The notes under the pieces were generated by a model. That model was not told where the DNA came from and made no database searches. It saw nothing but the letters and a program-made list of their open reading frames with translations. 64,000 nucleotides of DNA. It comes from Pararhizobium qamdonense (lineage in GTDB: Bacteria; Pseudomonadota; Alphaproteobacteria; Rhizobiales; Rhizobiaceae). Position 1 is the first letter of the stretch, and each line of letters begins with the position of its first letter. This document shows positions 16,101 through 26,400 of the stretch, piece by piece. The stretch lies in contig NZ_CP119570.1 in the NCBI RefSeq assembly GCF_029277445.1, forward strand, positions 51,653-115,652. The letters run 5' to 3'. The position numbers and the translations under genes were made by a program.

Positions 16101-17943
16101 ATACGACATCAAATCTCTGGGCGGCTACAACCTGCGAAACAAGCGCGGTCGTAATTCGCTGTCCGAACATGCTTTTGGCAACGCCATCGACATCAATCCG
16201 GGTGCGAACCCGATGAACAAAGACCTGATCACCGATATGCCGAAGAACATCTCGGCACTTGCGGCAAAATATGGTCTGTCGTGGGGCGGTGATTGGTCTT
16301 CCATCAAAGACGCCATGCATTTCGAATGGCGCGGCGGGAAGCAGGCCTCTACAGCTCAGCCGGCCGTCGATCTGAACAAGCCCTTCGACATCAACAATCC
16401 CTTCGAAAGCAAATCCGTCGTTGATACGAGTGCGGTCTACGGCGAAGCAAACGTATTTCTCGAGAAGCGTAATCAGCTCCTCGAGGCGGCTCGACTTGCA
16501 ACAACGGCTCTGACCGAGGAGGAAAGCAAGCTCAACGACGACACCAAAGCCCAGGTCGGCGTCGATAAGAAGGCCGAGCTGGTTCGCATGATCGATGAGG
16601 CCAAGGAAAGCCTCGACGGTCTCGATAAGAACTACCGCGCCGTCTCTAAGCTGATCTCTGCCGGTAAGTTCGGCGATAAAAACCCTGAAACCGAGCAGAA
16701 CCGGGAGCTGCTGCGCCTGGCGCGCGAACTCGACGCGGCTGAAAAGTCTCGCGGCGATCGCAAGCAGGCTGCCGGCAACATTGAAAACAGCGAGGTCCGG
16801 ATCAAGGAGCAGGAGCTTCAGCTTCAGCGCCAGATCAACGAGCTGAAGGCAAAGGCCAAAGATCCGAACATGCGCCTCGAGAGCTCCGGTCTCGTTTCGC
16901 TGCGCGAGGATATGGACAAATATCTCGCCGACGTCGCGACCGTCTACGATCAGGACAGCGATCAATATCGTGCAGCGCTTGAGAAGAAGCGCCAGGCGCT
17001 TGCGATGTTCGGTCAGACCGAGCTGTTGCAGGACGTTTCAACCTCGAATGCCAAGACGCGCGAGCTTCAACGCGGTTTGATGACCGAGGGTCAATCCCGC
17101 CAGGCTGCCATGCAGCAGGAGCTGGCCGAGGTAGACGCCAAGATGACCTACTACCGTCAGCAGGGTCAGCTCGACGTGGCCGCGACCGAGCAATTCGAAG
17201 CCGAAAAGGCCGCTATTCGCAAGAAGTATGCGGCTCAAGATCCGATGAGCAAGCAGATGGCCGAGTGGGGCGATCTGCAGGGTAATCTGGCGAAGACTTC
17301 GACGCAGTGGACCGATGCGCTCGCTGACGGTCTCACGGGTCTTGTGACTGGAACTGGCGACCTGAAAAGTATGATGCAGTCGCTGCAGAATGTAGCCAAT
17401 CAGGTGATCAGCATGTTCATCAAAAAGGCAATGTCGGGTTTGATGGGTCCGAAGACCCCGAACGCCAGTGGGGCCGGTGGCAAAGCCTCTAAGGCCGCAG
17501 GTCCAGCTAAGGCAGCGAAGGCGACTGTGGGCGCCGCTCACACCGGCGCGATGCTGGGGCAGGGCGTATCGATGACCCGCCTGGTCAATCCTGCGGTATT
17601 CAAGAATGCCAAGAAGTATCACTCCGGGGCAAACCGCATCGGTGGCCGTCGTCTGCTGCCTGGCGAGATCCCGATCATCGCCAAGAAGGACGAGGGCATT
17701 TTCACCAAGGAGCAGATGGCTGCCATGGGCGGTCAGATGGGCGGTGCGGGCAATACCTCGCAGCAGATCTCCGTCAACGCGCCGGTAACGGTCAACGCAA
17801 GCGGCGGAACGCCCGAGCAGAATGCGGATCTGGCAAAGCAGATCTCTTCGGAAATCGAAGGCACCATGCGCGGTGTGGTCGTCGATGAGGTGATGCGCCA
17901 GATGCGGCCAGGAAACATGCTGTCACCAGGAAAGGGTCGCTAA
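13198..17943 (+). CDS. tape measure protein with M15 peptidase domain
   Basis: A 1581-residue protein that sets tail length; at about 0.15 nm per residue this suggests a tail near 240 nm. I use the ATG at 13198, seven bases after AGGA. The N-terminus holds a tape-measure domain (residues about 110-260), followed by hydrophobic segments (about 355-470) and long coiled coils. At about residues 955-1045 lies an embedded D-Ala-D-Ala/L-Ala-D-Glu peptidase of the M15 type with SEHAFGNAIDI (zinc His and Asp) and DAMHFEW (third ligand). It probably opens cell-wall crosslinks during DNA entry. Confidence 0.92.
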   Translation: MTAIKVELELVDGTFTTRMLHAGETIDQFNRNVSRSSPFLRKMAADGQSVIRSMEKAQDAGQGFLSTLRDVSIVAIAVSVGFNKIINIQDTWVGAVVRTNAEFERLTHMLRSMSGAADPVKDAADQVKSLVDTAKDAPFSLDNLTASFTKLKATGTDPMNGSLQAILDGVSAFGGDGQSLERTVLGISQASGKGVIQMEELRQQIGESMPQAMALMAASMGVSMATLIDHISTGRMAAGASLDAFYGELDRSFGGSASRMMQTFTGQLARTRTELQEFAQIIGDINSETGDANQGGFFATVTDQLREFNEALASSGGQVFAKQLGQSLASIAQWLQAVAEKAVEFRHALYNAAELAAWVIGIRTAIAVLTSLKAGYSSVVAGLQILSAEFNKSSAAAALHQRALANSAVSIASIDRASRLQAALGLRALASAAMSVIPVAGILGIAIYEIADAFDVFGNRGREAIDTLREFGDIARDQIPNAQKDIDRRQAELNKEVAQMRRSARTGMYIGMPGEDRAARRAAALKADMEEAKVSERQAQIDKDRALLREAENKAVEEDARKASDFALRQLDRQTAAEQRAYQIRREEIQKEMDERIAVAKDGGKSIDALEKERAERLLENAKQLYIAQQEQLQKAVGDLWSQNGIGPMQLTSQLQLDELLKRLDAVREKQAGLRINGDLPDVGTASTTDKDVEKLQKLFGKTSDDVAGLEDKLNGANDELGEFLAKFARGAYGDKSNVQVKELAQSIADLMRRKAALEEMNEGAEDLQSDIESARLKLIEKRMELEEKARGEELTEGEKIRMKIEQGAYKGLGPNSPALAALQDSIKGLTMQGRVTDAVGTSMDKTFGQTTVGKVTTLNDVLSKTLGIVTGIGDGVNGVNFGQLFAGLPTVQGMGEAWKGFAGAASKVFGGANLMSGNMQQWGNPNAPGWKDNNITSITTDKGLQVQVHKAAADAFKGFLNELSATGYDIKSLGGYNLRNKRGRNSLSEHAFGNAIDINPGANPMNKDLITDMPKNISALAAKYGLSWGGDWSSIKDAMHFEWRGGKQASTAQPAVDLNKPFDINNPFESKSVVDTSAVYGEANVFLEKRNQLLEAARLATTALTEEESKLNDDTKAQVGVDKKAELVRMIDEAKESLDGLDKNYRAVSKLISAGKFGDKNPETEQNRELLRLARELDAAEKSRGDRKQAAGNIENSEVRIKEQELQLQRQINELKAKAKDPNMRLESSGLVSLREDMDKYLADVATVYDQDSDQYRAALEKKRQALAMFGQTELLQDVSTSNAKTRELQRGLMTEGQSRQAAMQQELAEVDAKMTYYRQQGQLDVAATEQFEAEKAAIRKKYAAQDPMSKQMAEWGDLQGNLAKTSTQWTDALADGLTGLVTGTGDLKSMMQSLQNVANQVISMFIKKAMSGLMGPKTPNASGAGGKASKAAGPAKAAKATVGAAHTGAMLGQGVSMTRLVNPAVFKNAKKYHSGANRIGGRRLLPGEIPIIAKKDEGIFTKEQMAAMGGQMGGAGNTSQQISVNAPVTVNASGGTPEQNADLAKQISSEIEGTMRGVVVDEVMRQMRPGNMLSPGKGR

Positions 17944-18299
17944 TGGCACTCCCCACTTTCATTCCGTCGCTCGCGCCGTCGCCGGGCATCGGTCGTAAGA
18001 CCAAATACAATATCCTCGCCGCTGAGTTCGGCGAGGGTTACAGCCAGCCCACCCGCGCCAGCGTCAATCATCGCAAGCGTGAGCTGTCGATCGCCTGGGA
18101 AACGCTCACAGACACGCAAGCCTGGGAGATCAGCAACTTCCTCGATGAACGGGGAGGCGACCGGCCGTTCTACTACAAGCCGCCTCGTGAGACCGTTGCC
18201 TTGAAGTGGACATGCGAAGAATTTGACGACACCGTGAATAGCAACGGCACCCGCAAAATCACGGCGACTTTTATTCAATCGTTCTCACATCAGGTCTAA
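17943..18299 (+). CDS. minor tail protein, lambda gpM family
   Basis: A 118-residue protein straight after the tape measure. The sequence pattern FGEGYSQPTRASVNHRKRELSIAWETLTDTQAWEISNFLDERGGDRPFYYKPP matches the lambda gpM type: a G-x-G-Y strand, a W-loop with an alpha helix that measures the tail ring, then F-x-Y-x-P-P and a final strand with FIQSF. These proteins form the first ring of the tail tip. The gene starts one base before the tape measure stop ends, showing translational coupling. Confidence 0.85.
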   Translation: MALPTFIPSLAPSPGIGRKTKYNILAAEFGEGYSQPTRASVNHRKRELSIAWETLTDTQAWEISNFLDERGGDRPFYYKPPRETVALKWTCEEFDDTVNSNGTRKITATFIQSFSHQV

Positions 18300-18311
18300 T
18301 TCAGGGTTGGC

Positions 18312-18332
18312 AGTCAATCAATATTGATTTAC
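18312..18332. promoter_or_regulatory. operator-like repeat, copy 10
   Basis: AGTCAATCAATATTGATTTA plus C between the M-like and L-like genes, 26 bases before the next ATG. Confidence 0.8.
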
Positions 18333-18358
18333 CATAGTGGCTTCTTCAAAGGAGCTTC

Positions 18359-19069
18359 ATGGTTACGATCTACCAGTCCGCGCAAAGCCTTACCCCAGGC
18401 GAATACGTCTCACTCTTCCGTCTCGACGCAACGTCGGTCGGAGGTGCGATGTTCTATTTCGTTCAGGGGCGCGTTGAGGGTGGAGCCGTCATTCATGACG
18501 GGATCACATACCAGCCGGCTGACGTCGAGTTCGAGGGCTTCGAGGTTTCGGGGCAGGGCGCTCTGCCGACCCCGACGCTGCGCATGTCCAATGCCGACGG
18601 CCTCATTCAGACAGCGATCAACACCTATGGCGACCTTCTGGGTTGCGAGGTTCGACGCATTCGCACTTTTCGGCATCATCTCGATGACGGCTCTGATCCC
18701 GATCCGACGGCAATTTTCGGACCCGACGTCTTTAAGGTCGATCGCAAGGCGACTGAAAACTCGGTCTACGTGGAATGGGAATTGTCGGCTGCGATCGACC
18801 AGGAGGGCAAGAAGCTACCCGGTCGCCAGGTCATCCGTGACACCTGCCTGTTCCGCTACCGCGCCTACAACGCGAATACTCAGACCTTCGACTACTCGAA
18901 GGCTCTCTGTCCCTACACGGGCACCAAATACTTCGACAAGCAGAACCTTCCGACGACCAAGGCCAAGGATCAGCCATCGCGCACGGTTGACTGCTGCAAA
19001 CTCCGCTTCGGCGAGAAAAACCCGCTGCCTTTCGGTGGCTTTCCTGGCGTTGGAAGGGTTCGTCCATGA
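18359..19069 (+). CDS. minor tail protein, lambda gpL family
   Basis: A 236-residue tail tip protein between M and K homologues. The N-terminal barrel (YVSLFRLDATSVGGAMFYFVQGRVEGG) and the LPTPTLRMSNADG block follow the gpL pattern. The C-terminal part contains four cysteines, C163, C184 and the pair C212-C213, matching the iron-sulfur cluster domain known in lambda gpL. AAGGAG precedes the ATG. It overlaps the K-like gene by four bases. Its own repeat copy lies in front. Confidence 0.88.
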   Translation: MVTIYQSAQSLTPGEYVSLFRLDATSVGGAMFYFVQGRVEGGAVIHDGITYQPADVEFEGFEVSGQGALPTPTLRMSNADGLIQTAINTYGDLLGCEVRRIRTFRHHLDDGSDPDPTAIFGPDVFKVDRKATENSVYVEWELSAAIDQEGKKLPGRQVIRDTCLFRYRAYNANTQTFDYSKALCPYTGTKYFDKQNLPTTKAKDQPSRTVDCCKLRFGEKNPLPFGGFPGVGRVRP

Positions 19070-19821
19070 TTTTCAATGAGAAGATTGTCTCTGCGGCGCA
19101 AATGCACGCTCGCGATGCGTATCCGAACGAGTCCTGCGGGATCGTTGTAGGCGGCCAGTATATGCGCTGCCGGAACATCGCCGAGGTTCCAACGCAGGAT
19201 TTTGCGATCCACCCCGCGGACTACAAGAACGCGATCCTGACCGGTCGGATGCAAGCCATTGTTCACTCGCATCCCGATGGCCCGCTTCATCCGTCCAAGA
19301 CCGACATGGAAAGCCAGATCAAGACCGATGTGCCGTGGGCGATCATTCCGCTCGACGAAGACCGCATGGGTGCCCCGATCATCTGGGGTGACGACGACAA
19401 TATTCCGCCGTTGCTCGGTCGCGAGTTCGTGCCTGGTGTAACCGACTGCTTTGCGTTGATCCGAGACGTCTTTCGTCTCGGTCGCGAAGGCTGTGCGGCG
19501 CAGGGCATCGAATGGCCGCTCGATCCCATCCTGATCGCCGAACAACCGCGCGACGAGGGTTGGTGGGCTTCAGGCGAGGATCTCTACATCGACGGCATGG
19601 CTGGCGAGGGTTTCGTCGAAGTTCCAGCCTCCGAAATCCGTCCGGGCGACGTGTTCCTGCTCAAGTGGCAATCCGAGAAGTTCAATCACGGTGGCGTGCT
19701 GCTGACCTACGACACCATCGCCCAGCATTTTCCCAAGCGCCAATCGCGTCGCGAACCGTCCGGTTTGTGGGCTCGCCATGCCGAAATGTGGATCCGATAC
19801 GTGGGAAAATCCAATGCGTAA
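19066..19821 (+). CDS. tail protein K: JAMM metalloprotease plus NlpC/P60 domain
   Basis: A 251-residue two-domain protein of the lambda gpK type. Residues 1-110 are a Mov34/JAB domain with E22 and the zinc-binding HSHPDGPLHPSKTD block (H67, H69, D80). Residues about 120-250 are an NlpC/P60 cysteine peptidase with C128 in TDCFALIRD and a histidine in FNHGG (about 207). In lambda-like phages the protein is needed for tail tip assembly and is thought to act on cell wall peptides. It overlaps both neighbours. Confidence 0.92.
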   Translation: MIFNEKIVSAAQMHARDAYPNESCGIVVGGQYMRCRNIAEVPTQDFAIHPADYKNAILTGRMQAIVHSHPDGPLHPSKTDMESQIKTDVPWAIIPLDEDRMGAPIIWGDDDNIPPLLGREFVPGVTDCFALIRDVFRLGREGCAAQGIEWPLDPILIAEQPRDEGWWASGEDLYIDGMAGEGFVEVPASEIRPGDVFLLKWQSEKFNHGGVLLTYDTIAQHFPKRQSRREPSGLWARHAEMWIRYVGKSNA

Positions 19822-20410
19822 AATCTACCTCCACGGCGAATTGGGCAAGCGCTACGGCTACGAGCTCGAGCTGGACGTTGCGACGGCAGCCGAGGCTGTT
19901 CGCGCGCTCTGCGTAAACTTTCCCGACTTCGAGCGCTACATGCGCGCCGGCGAGTTTCATGTCGTTCGCGGCAAGGACATCGACCGCGGGACGGACCTCG
20001 ATCTCGATCTTTGCACCACCTACAAGCTCGGCAAGGCGCCTCTTCATATTGCTCCGGTAATCGTCGGCTCCAAACGGGGCGGCCTTCTCAAGGTCGTGCT
20101 TGGCGTGGCTCTCGTGGGCGCCGCGTTCCTTTTTTCGGGCGGCGCGCTGGCAACCCCGATCATGAGTGGCGCTTTGGGCGGAGCAACCTACGGAAACATG
20201 GCAATGCTTGGCGTCGCGTTGGCCGTCGCCGGCGTGAGCCAGATGCTGGCGCCTGAAGAAAAGGCCGAAGGCAAGGATGAGTCGTTTCTCCTGTCCGGCC
20301 CCGGAAATACCTACGAGCAGGGAGGCGCTCTGCCCCTCGTTTACGGCGAAGTTATCACAGGCGGGGTCTTGGCCTCGATCGGTATCGATATTGAACAGCT
20401 TGGGAAGTAA
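19814..20410 (+). CDS. tail assembly protein, lambda gpI family
   Basis: A 198-residue protein from the ATG at 19814 (the frame is open upstream to 19778 but this start has GGGAA behind and overlaps K's stop). The N-terminal domain (KIYLHGELGKRYGYELELDVATAAEAVRALCVNFPDFERYM) is the ubiquitin-like domain of gpI. A central hydrophobic segment (residues about 95-145) with many Gly and Ala could be a membrane or tail-core segment, and the C-terminus reads LLSGPGNTYEQGGALPLVYGE, which is typical of the family just before J. Confidence 0.9.
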   Translation: MRKIYLHGELGKRYGYELELDVATAAEAVRALCVNFPDFERYMRAGEFHVVRGKDIDRGTDLDLDLCTTYKLGKAPLHIAPVIVGSKRGGLLKVVLGVALVGAAFLFSGGALATPIMSGALGGATYGNMAMLGVALAVAGVSQMLAPEEKAEGKDESFLLSGPGNTYEQGGALPLVYGEVITGGVLASIGIDIEQLGK

Positions 20411-20413
20411 GGC

Positions 20414-23400
20414 ATGACGATTTATGACAGCGCTAGTCAATCAACTTTGACTGATGAACCCGTCATCCAGGGCTCCAAGAGCGGTGGTAAGGGCAAAGGC
20501 GGGGGAGGTGGCTCAAACGCGAGCAACACTCTGCGTTCGAAGGCGCGTGCACGCTGGGTTGAAATCATCTCTGAAGGTCCATGCGTCGGCATCGTCGGCA
20601 GCCCGTGGGGTAAGGGCGTCTATTTCGAACAGACGCCGGTCGTCAACGAAAACGGCACGAAGAATTTCGAGAACGTCAAAATCTGGCAGCGCCTTGGTTA
20701 TCCCGACCAGGAGCACCTCAATGGCGTGCCGCAGGTGGAGACGCCTTTCCAGGTCGAGACGCAAGTCAAGTTCAACGTTGGCCCAATCGTTCGCACGATC
20801 AACGAGGAAAACGCGGACTCTGTGCGCGTCATCATGCGCCTGCCGGCGCTCGTGAAGCAGAACTCAAAGAGCGGCAAGCTCGAGACCGCATCGGTTTCCT
20901 ACGGGATCGATGTTCGCGGCTACGCTGGCACCTGGGTTCGCGCTCACACCGAAGAAATCGTCAATCAGAAGACCACTTCCGCTGTTCAACGCGCTCACCG
21001 CGTTGAGCTGCCCTTGGGCGGTCATCCCTGGGATATTCGCGTTGTTCGGCTGACGGAAGATAGCGACGAGGATACCCTTTCTAACGACACGTTCTTCGAG
21101 AGCTACACGGTGCTCGTCGAGGGCAAGTTCACCTATCCAAACACTGCGCTCGTCGCGATGGAAGTGAACGCCGAGGACATGGGTCAGTCAGTGCCGGCGC
21201 GCAACTATCGCTATCGCGGTCTGATCGTCTCGGTTCCGTCGAACTACAATCCAACAACCAGAGTCTACACTGGCGTTTGGAACGGCACCTTCAAGCAGGC
21301 GTGGACGAACAACCCGGCCTGGATCTTCTACGACCTTCTGACCAACGATCGCTATGGCCTTGGCGAGTTCGTCAGTGCGCAGATCGTTGATAAGTGGTCA
21401 CTCTACCAGATCGCGCAGTATTGCGATGCGCAGGTCAAGACGGGCTTCAAGAACACCACGACGGGTGCCGATATCTATGAGCCTCGTTACACTTTCAATG
21501 GCGTTCTGCGTTCGCGTGAGGACGCCTGGCGCGTTCTGCAGCAGATCTCGACCGCATGGCGCGGGATGGCCTACTGGTCGCTGGGTCAGGTCTTTGCGAC
21601 GGCTGACATGCCGGAAGATCCGGTTAAGCTGTTTTCGCCTGCCAACGTCATCGGCGGGGAGTTCAACTATTCGGGCACTTCGCAAAAAGCTCGCCACTCT
21701 GTAGCGCTTGTCACCTACAACAACCCGGACGACTTCTATCGATCGGATATCGAGCCGGTTATCAACGAGGAAGGCCTGCAGCGTTGGGGCTGGCGTGAGA
21801 AGGCTGTTGCCCTGCAAGGCTGCACCTCGCGCAGTCTGGCGCATCGTTACGGCAAATGGATCCTCGATACCGAGCAGAACGAGACCGAAACGGTCGATTT
21901 TACGGCTTCCTGGGACTCGACTGACGTCCGGCCGGGCAACATCATCGCCGTCGCTGATCCGGCCAAGGCCCAGGTTCGCATCGGTGGTCGCCTCAAGGCC
22001 GCAGAAACCCAGAAGCTCTGGCTCGACTTTCCGTTCAAGCCGGTCAACGGCTCGACCTACCAGATCTATGCGACCATGCCCGACGGCGAGGTTAAGCTGC
22101 TCGAAATCGATCACTTCGAAAACGAGGTGTTCGTTGACGGTCAGAGTGCCGGCTACGACCGTGTTGCGCTGAAGATCGCTCAGAGCACGCTCCCGCTTGT
22201 GAACTCGATGTGGGTCATTCGCGGCACGGATATCCAGCCGCGCCTCTATCGCGTCATCACGATCAAGGAAGACAAAAAGAACCTCTTCAAGATCACTGCC
22301 CTGTTCCACGATCCGAACAAGTTTGCTCGCGTCGAGGACATGAAGTCGTTGATCCCGACGACATATTCGCGCCCGAAGAACGAAAGCTTGCCGCCTGAGA
22401 ACCTTCAGGTGCGCGAAGTGAGCTATCTGGTCAACGGCCAGCCCAAGTCATCGCTCACGCTGTCGTGGAGCAATCCGCTCGACTATCTGACCAAGGAATA
22501 CGAGGTTGCCGTCCTGTCGCCTGACAGCGGCTACAACACCATTGGCACGACCCGAAACAACTCCATCGACGTCTCCGACCTGGCTGATGGAGAATACACA
22601 TTCTACGTCTATGCCATCAACCACTCGTCGGTTCGCTCGTTGCCGGCCAGCCTCGTCTATGAGGTTGCCGGCTGGCAGGTCTCGCCGCTCGCAAAGGTCA
22701 CGGATCTCGTTCTGGTGGGTGGTGATACGGCGACGACCTTCGTCGGAACCGAGATCAACGTCAAGTGGACGAATAACTTCCCGGCGACTACCGATACGAC
22801 CAAGACCGACGGCACGCCGTCTGACATTCGCAGTCCGTTCTTCGCTTACAACACCGTCCAGGTTTACGAGGCGCAGTCGAATGTGCTGCTGCGCGAAGAG
22901 CGCGTTTACAACCAGCGCTACACCTACTCGCTCGCGATGAATATTGCCGACGGCAAGGCTGTTGGTAATATCGGTCCAAGCCGGAACGTCCGCTTCGAGG
23001 TGAGTGTCACCGACACGCTCTCGCGCACGTCCGCTGAAGCGCTCCTCACGGTCAACAACCCCGTTCCCGCGTCGTTCCAGCCAAGCGTCTCGCCGAATGG
23101 CAAGATGCTTTTCTTGCGCTGGAACTTGCCGAACGAACTGGACGTGCGCGGGTCGCTCATCTGGATCTCGACGCAACAAGGCTTCAATCCGCTTCAGACG
23201 GCTCCCTACTTTGACGGAACTGGCACCGTTCTGAGCTACATCGGCGCTGCGAGCACGACGTATTACATTCGCGCCGCTGCCTACGACTCATTCGGGAAAA
23301 CTGGTCTGAACATCTCTCCTGAGATGTCCGTCAGCACACTGGCTGAGTTTGACCTCACGCCTCCAAACCAGCCGACCGGTCTTGCGGTCGCCTCGAGCGC

Positions 23401-26400
23401 AACAAAAGACGGCCGCGCGAAGATGGTCTCGACCTGGACGGCGAATAGCGAGAGCGATCTCGCCTATTACGATGTGCAGATCAAGGAAGGCACTGGCAAT
23501 TACGTCAGCTTCATCAGCTCGACGAACCGGCATGAAATCGAGGTCTTTGCAGGCGTATCGTTCACCGTGCGTGCGCGCGCGGTCGATAAGCTCGGCAATG
23601 CGTCCGCGTTCTCGACGGAAGTTGCGCATGTTGCTGCAGCCGACACAGTAGCGCCTGCGGTCCCGACCGGGCTGACCACCACTGGCACCTTTAAGGGCGC
23701 CTGGATCCAGTGGACGCCGAACACCGAAATCGACCTCGAATATTACGAAATCTACGAAAGCGCGACCAATGCTGCGCCGGCTACAGGTGCTGCGGCCACT
23801 TTCACCAAGCAGACGAGCAGCACGTTCTATCGCAGTGACCTGCCGGAAGGCGTCACCCGCTACTACCGCCTGCGCGCTGTCGATACCTCGGGCAATAAGT
23901 CCGCGTGGACGGCCGCTGTGGCCGTTGCAACGCTGACCTTTGACGGGCAGGTTCCGGCGCCCGCCGTTCCGGCAGGTCTGACGCTGGCCTCGGAAGTCTC
24001 GATCACTGCTCAGGGCAACGTGACGGCGACCATTCGCGTCACCTGGACGGCTGTTGCGGGCGCTTCGGGGTATGACATCGGCATCACCGGTGGCACGGCT
24101 GCAGAAGCGTTCAGCTCCACGGGCTCCAACTCGTTCGAATTCACCGGCCTTCCCGGCATTGTCTACAAGGTGCGCCTGCGTTCTGTCGGCCCGAGCGGCA
24201 GCAAGAGCGCACACACGGCTCAGTCCACGATCACGCCTGCGGGCGATACAGTCGCTCCGGCTGTTCCGAGCGCACTTACGGCCACGGCTGGCTTCCAGGA
24301 GATCTGGCTCAAGTGGGCCGGTGGCACTGAGAACGATTTCAGCTTCTTTGAGGTCTACGAAAGCACGACATCGACGGCGCCAGTAGCTGGCACTGCCGCA
24401 ACTTTCACGACGCCCGCGACGACGCAGCCGCGCACGAGCCTGGCTGCCGGCACGCAGTTCAATTATTGGGTCCGCGCTGTCGATACGTCCGGCAACAAGT
24501 CTGCCTGGTCTCCGGTCGCGACGGCTACGACCCTGACGCTTGATGGCACGCAGCCCGCTCCGGTCGCGCCCGTCGCCCCGACGCTCAGCTCTACCCTTGT
24601 CGCTCAGAACGGTGGTGGCTTCGTCGCCAAGGTCCGTGCGACCTGGGCTGCAGTCGCAAACGCTACCTCCTACGAGATCGGCGTTCTGCGCGCTGGCGCG
24701 ACCGAGAGTTTCATCACTTCGGGCACCAATTCAGTCGAGTTCGATGGCGTTCCGGGTGTTGCATATACGGTGCGCGTTCTTTCGGTCGGCAACGTAGGCC
24801 AGAAGAGCGCTTACGGCCCGACGACTGTCATCACGCCTGCGGGTGATGCTGCTGCTCCTGCGACTCCTACGGGCCTCGCTGCGATCGGTGGCTACGGTGT
24901 CGTTTGGCTGAAGTTCAATCGCAACACCGAAAGCGATCTTCGCCTCTACGAAGTCTACGAGAGCGCGTCCACGACGGCGCCGGTCGCCGGCACTGCCGCA
25001 ACCTACGCGACCTTCAGCGAGACCTTCGTTCGCCAGGGACTGACCGGCGTCACGACCTTTAACTACTGGATCCGTGCAGTCGATTATACGGGCAACAAGT
25101 CGGCCTGGTCGGCCCGTGTCGCTGCGACCACCTCTGATATCGACACCTCGATCACGACCGAAAAGCTTGCTGGCCTGATCGACATGACCAGCTACGCCGC
25201 TGGCCTGACCGGTATGGGTATCGGCACTGCGCTGCCGGCCGCACCGTTCACCGCGACGACGCCCAAGACCTTCTACAATACGACCGACAAGACCAACTAT
25301 ATCCAGAAGACGGATGGTTCTGGCTGGTTGAAGCAGTCGGATGCGAGCCTGATCGTCGGACAGCTTGTTGCCGGCCAGATCGCGGCTGGTGCCATTGGCG
25401 CTGATCAGATCGGCGCGAATGCTGTCACGGCTAAGCACCTCGTTGTTACCGATTCAAACAACCTGATTTTGAATGGTAATTTCCAGCAGGGCCTTGATGG
25501 CTGGACCCGTTTGACCGGCAATGTGTCGGTAATTGATACTGCAACAGGTCCGTCTAAGACTGCCATCGTGCTGACCCGCACAACGACTGAGGCGTCCGCT
25601 ACGTTCGGTGCCAACTTCAACAACGCAGGCACAGAGCCTTTCGGCATTTTCGCAGCCGCAGGTGATCAGCTTTATGTTGAATGCTGGGCCATGTGCACGG
25701 TCGCTGGTTCGAACACGATTGTTGACCTTCCGCGCCGCGCAAAGAGTGATGGCGGGATCAGTAGTCTTGGCGGCATTAACGCAAACCTCACCACGGCTAA
25801 CGTCTGGCAGAAGGTTTCTACCCCAATCAACGTTGGCATTGATTGCTACATTTACCCGCGTGCCGCAAACGGCGTGAACAACTCGACGCTTCAGGTATCT
25901 GATATTCGCGTGTTGCGTCGTAATGCTGCAAAGCTTGTCGTGGATGGAAGCCTGACGGCCAACATGGTCACGACCGGCGAGTTCATCACCGGCGCAGCTC
26001 AGATCAAGAACGCCATCATTGGTGACGCTCACATTTCGAGCCTTTCAGCCGCATTGCTGCGCGCCGGGACTGCGCTCGCCGCGACCATCACGGTTTCCGG
26101 AACGGCACTCAGCACCATCAACTCCAACGCGGCTTTGGGCGCACAGGATCCAGCTACTCGTATCAATGCCGCCTCGACCAAGATCGATCCAGGCAAGATC
26201 GTCATCTCCGGCGCGACCACCCTTGCGGATTGGCGCGGCACGGACACGACGACCATCAACGGCGGGGCGATCGAGGCGAATACGATCAAGATCAAGTCGG
26301 TGCTCGTCGCCGACGGCCAGAACCTGATCCAGAACGGCAACCTTGAAGACACGGATAACGCCTACGACTATTGGGGCGCCGTTGGCGCGGGCAATTCGAT

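Noticed and set aside
20435..20455. The repeat copy inside the J gene as a promoter for a shorter product
   Set aside because: The J N-terminus upstream of the conserved hub is plausible as translated, and no ribosome-binding site for an internal start follows.
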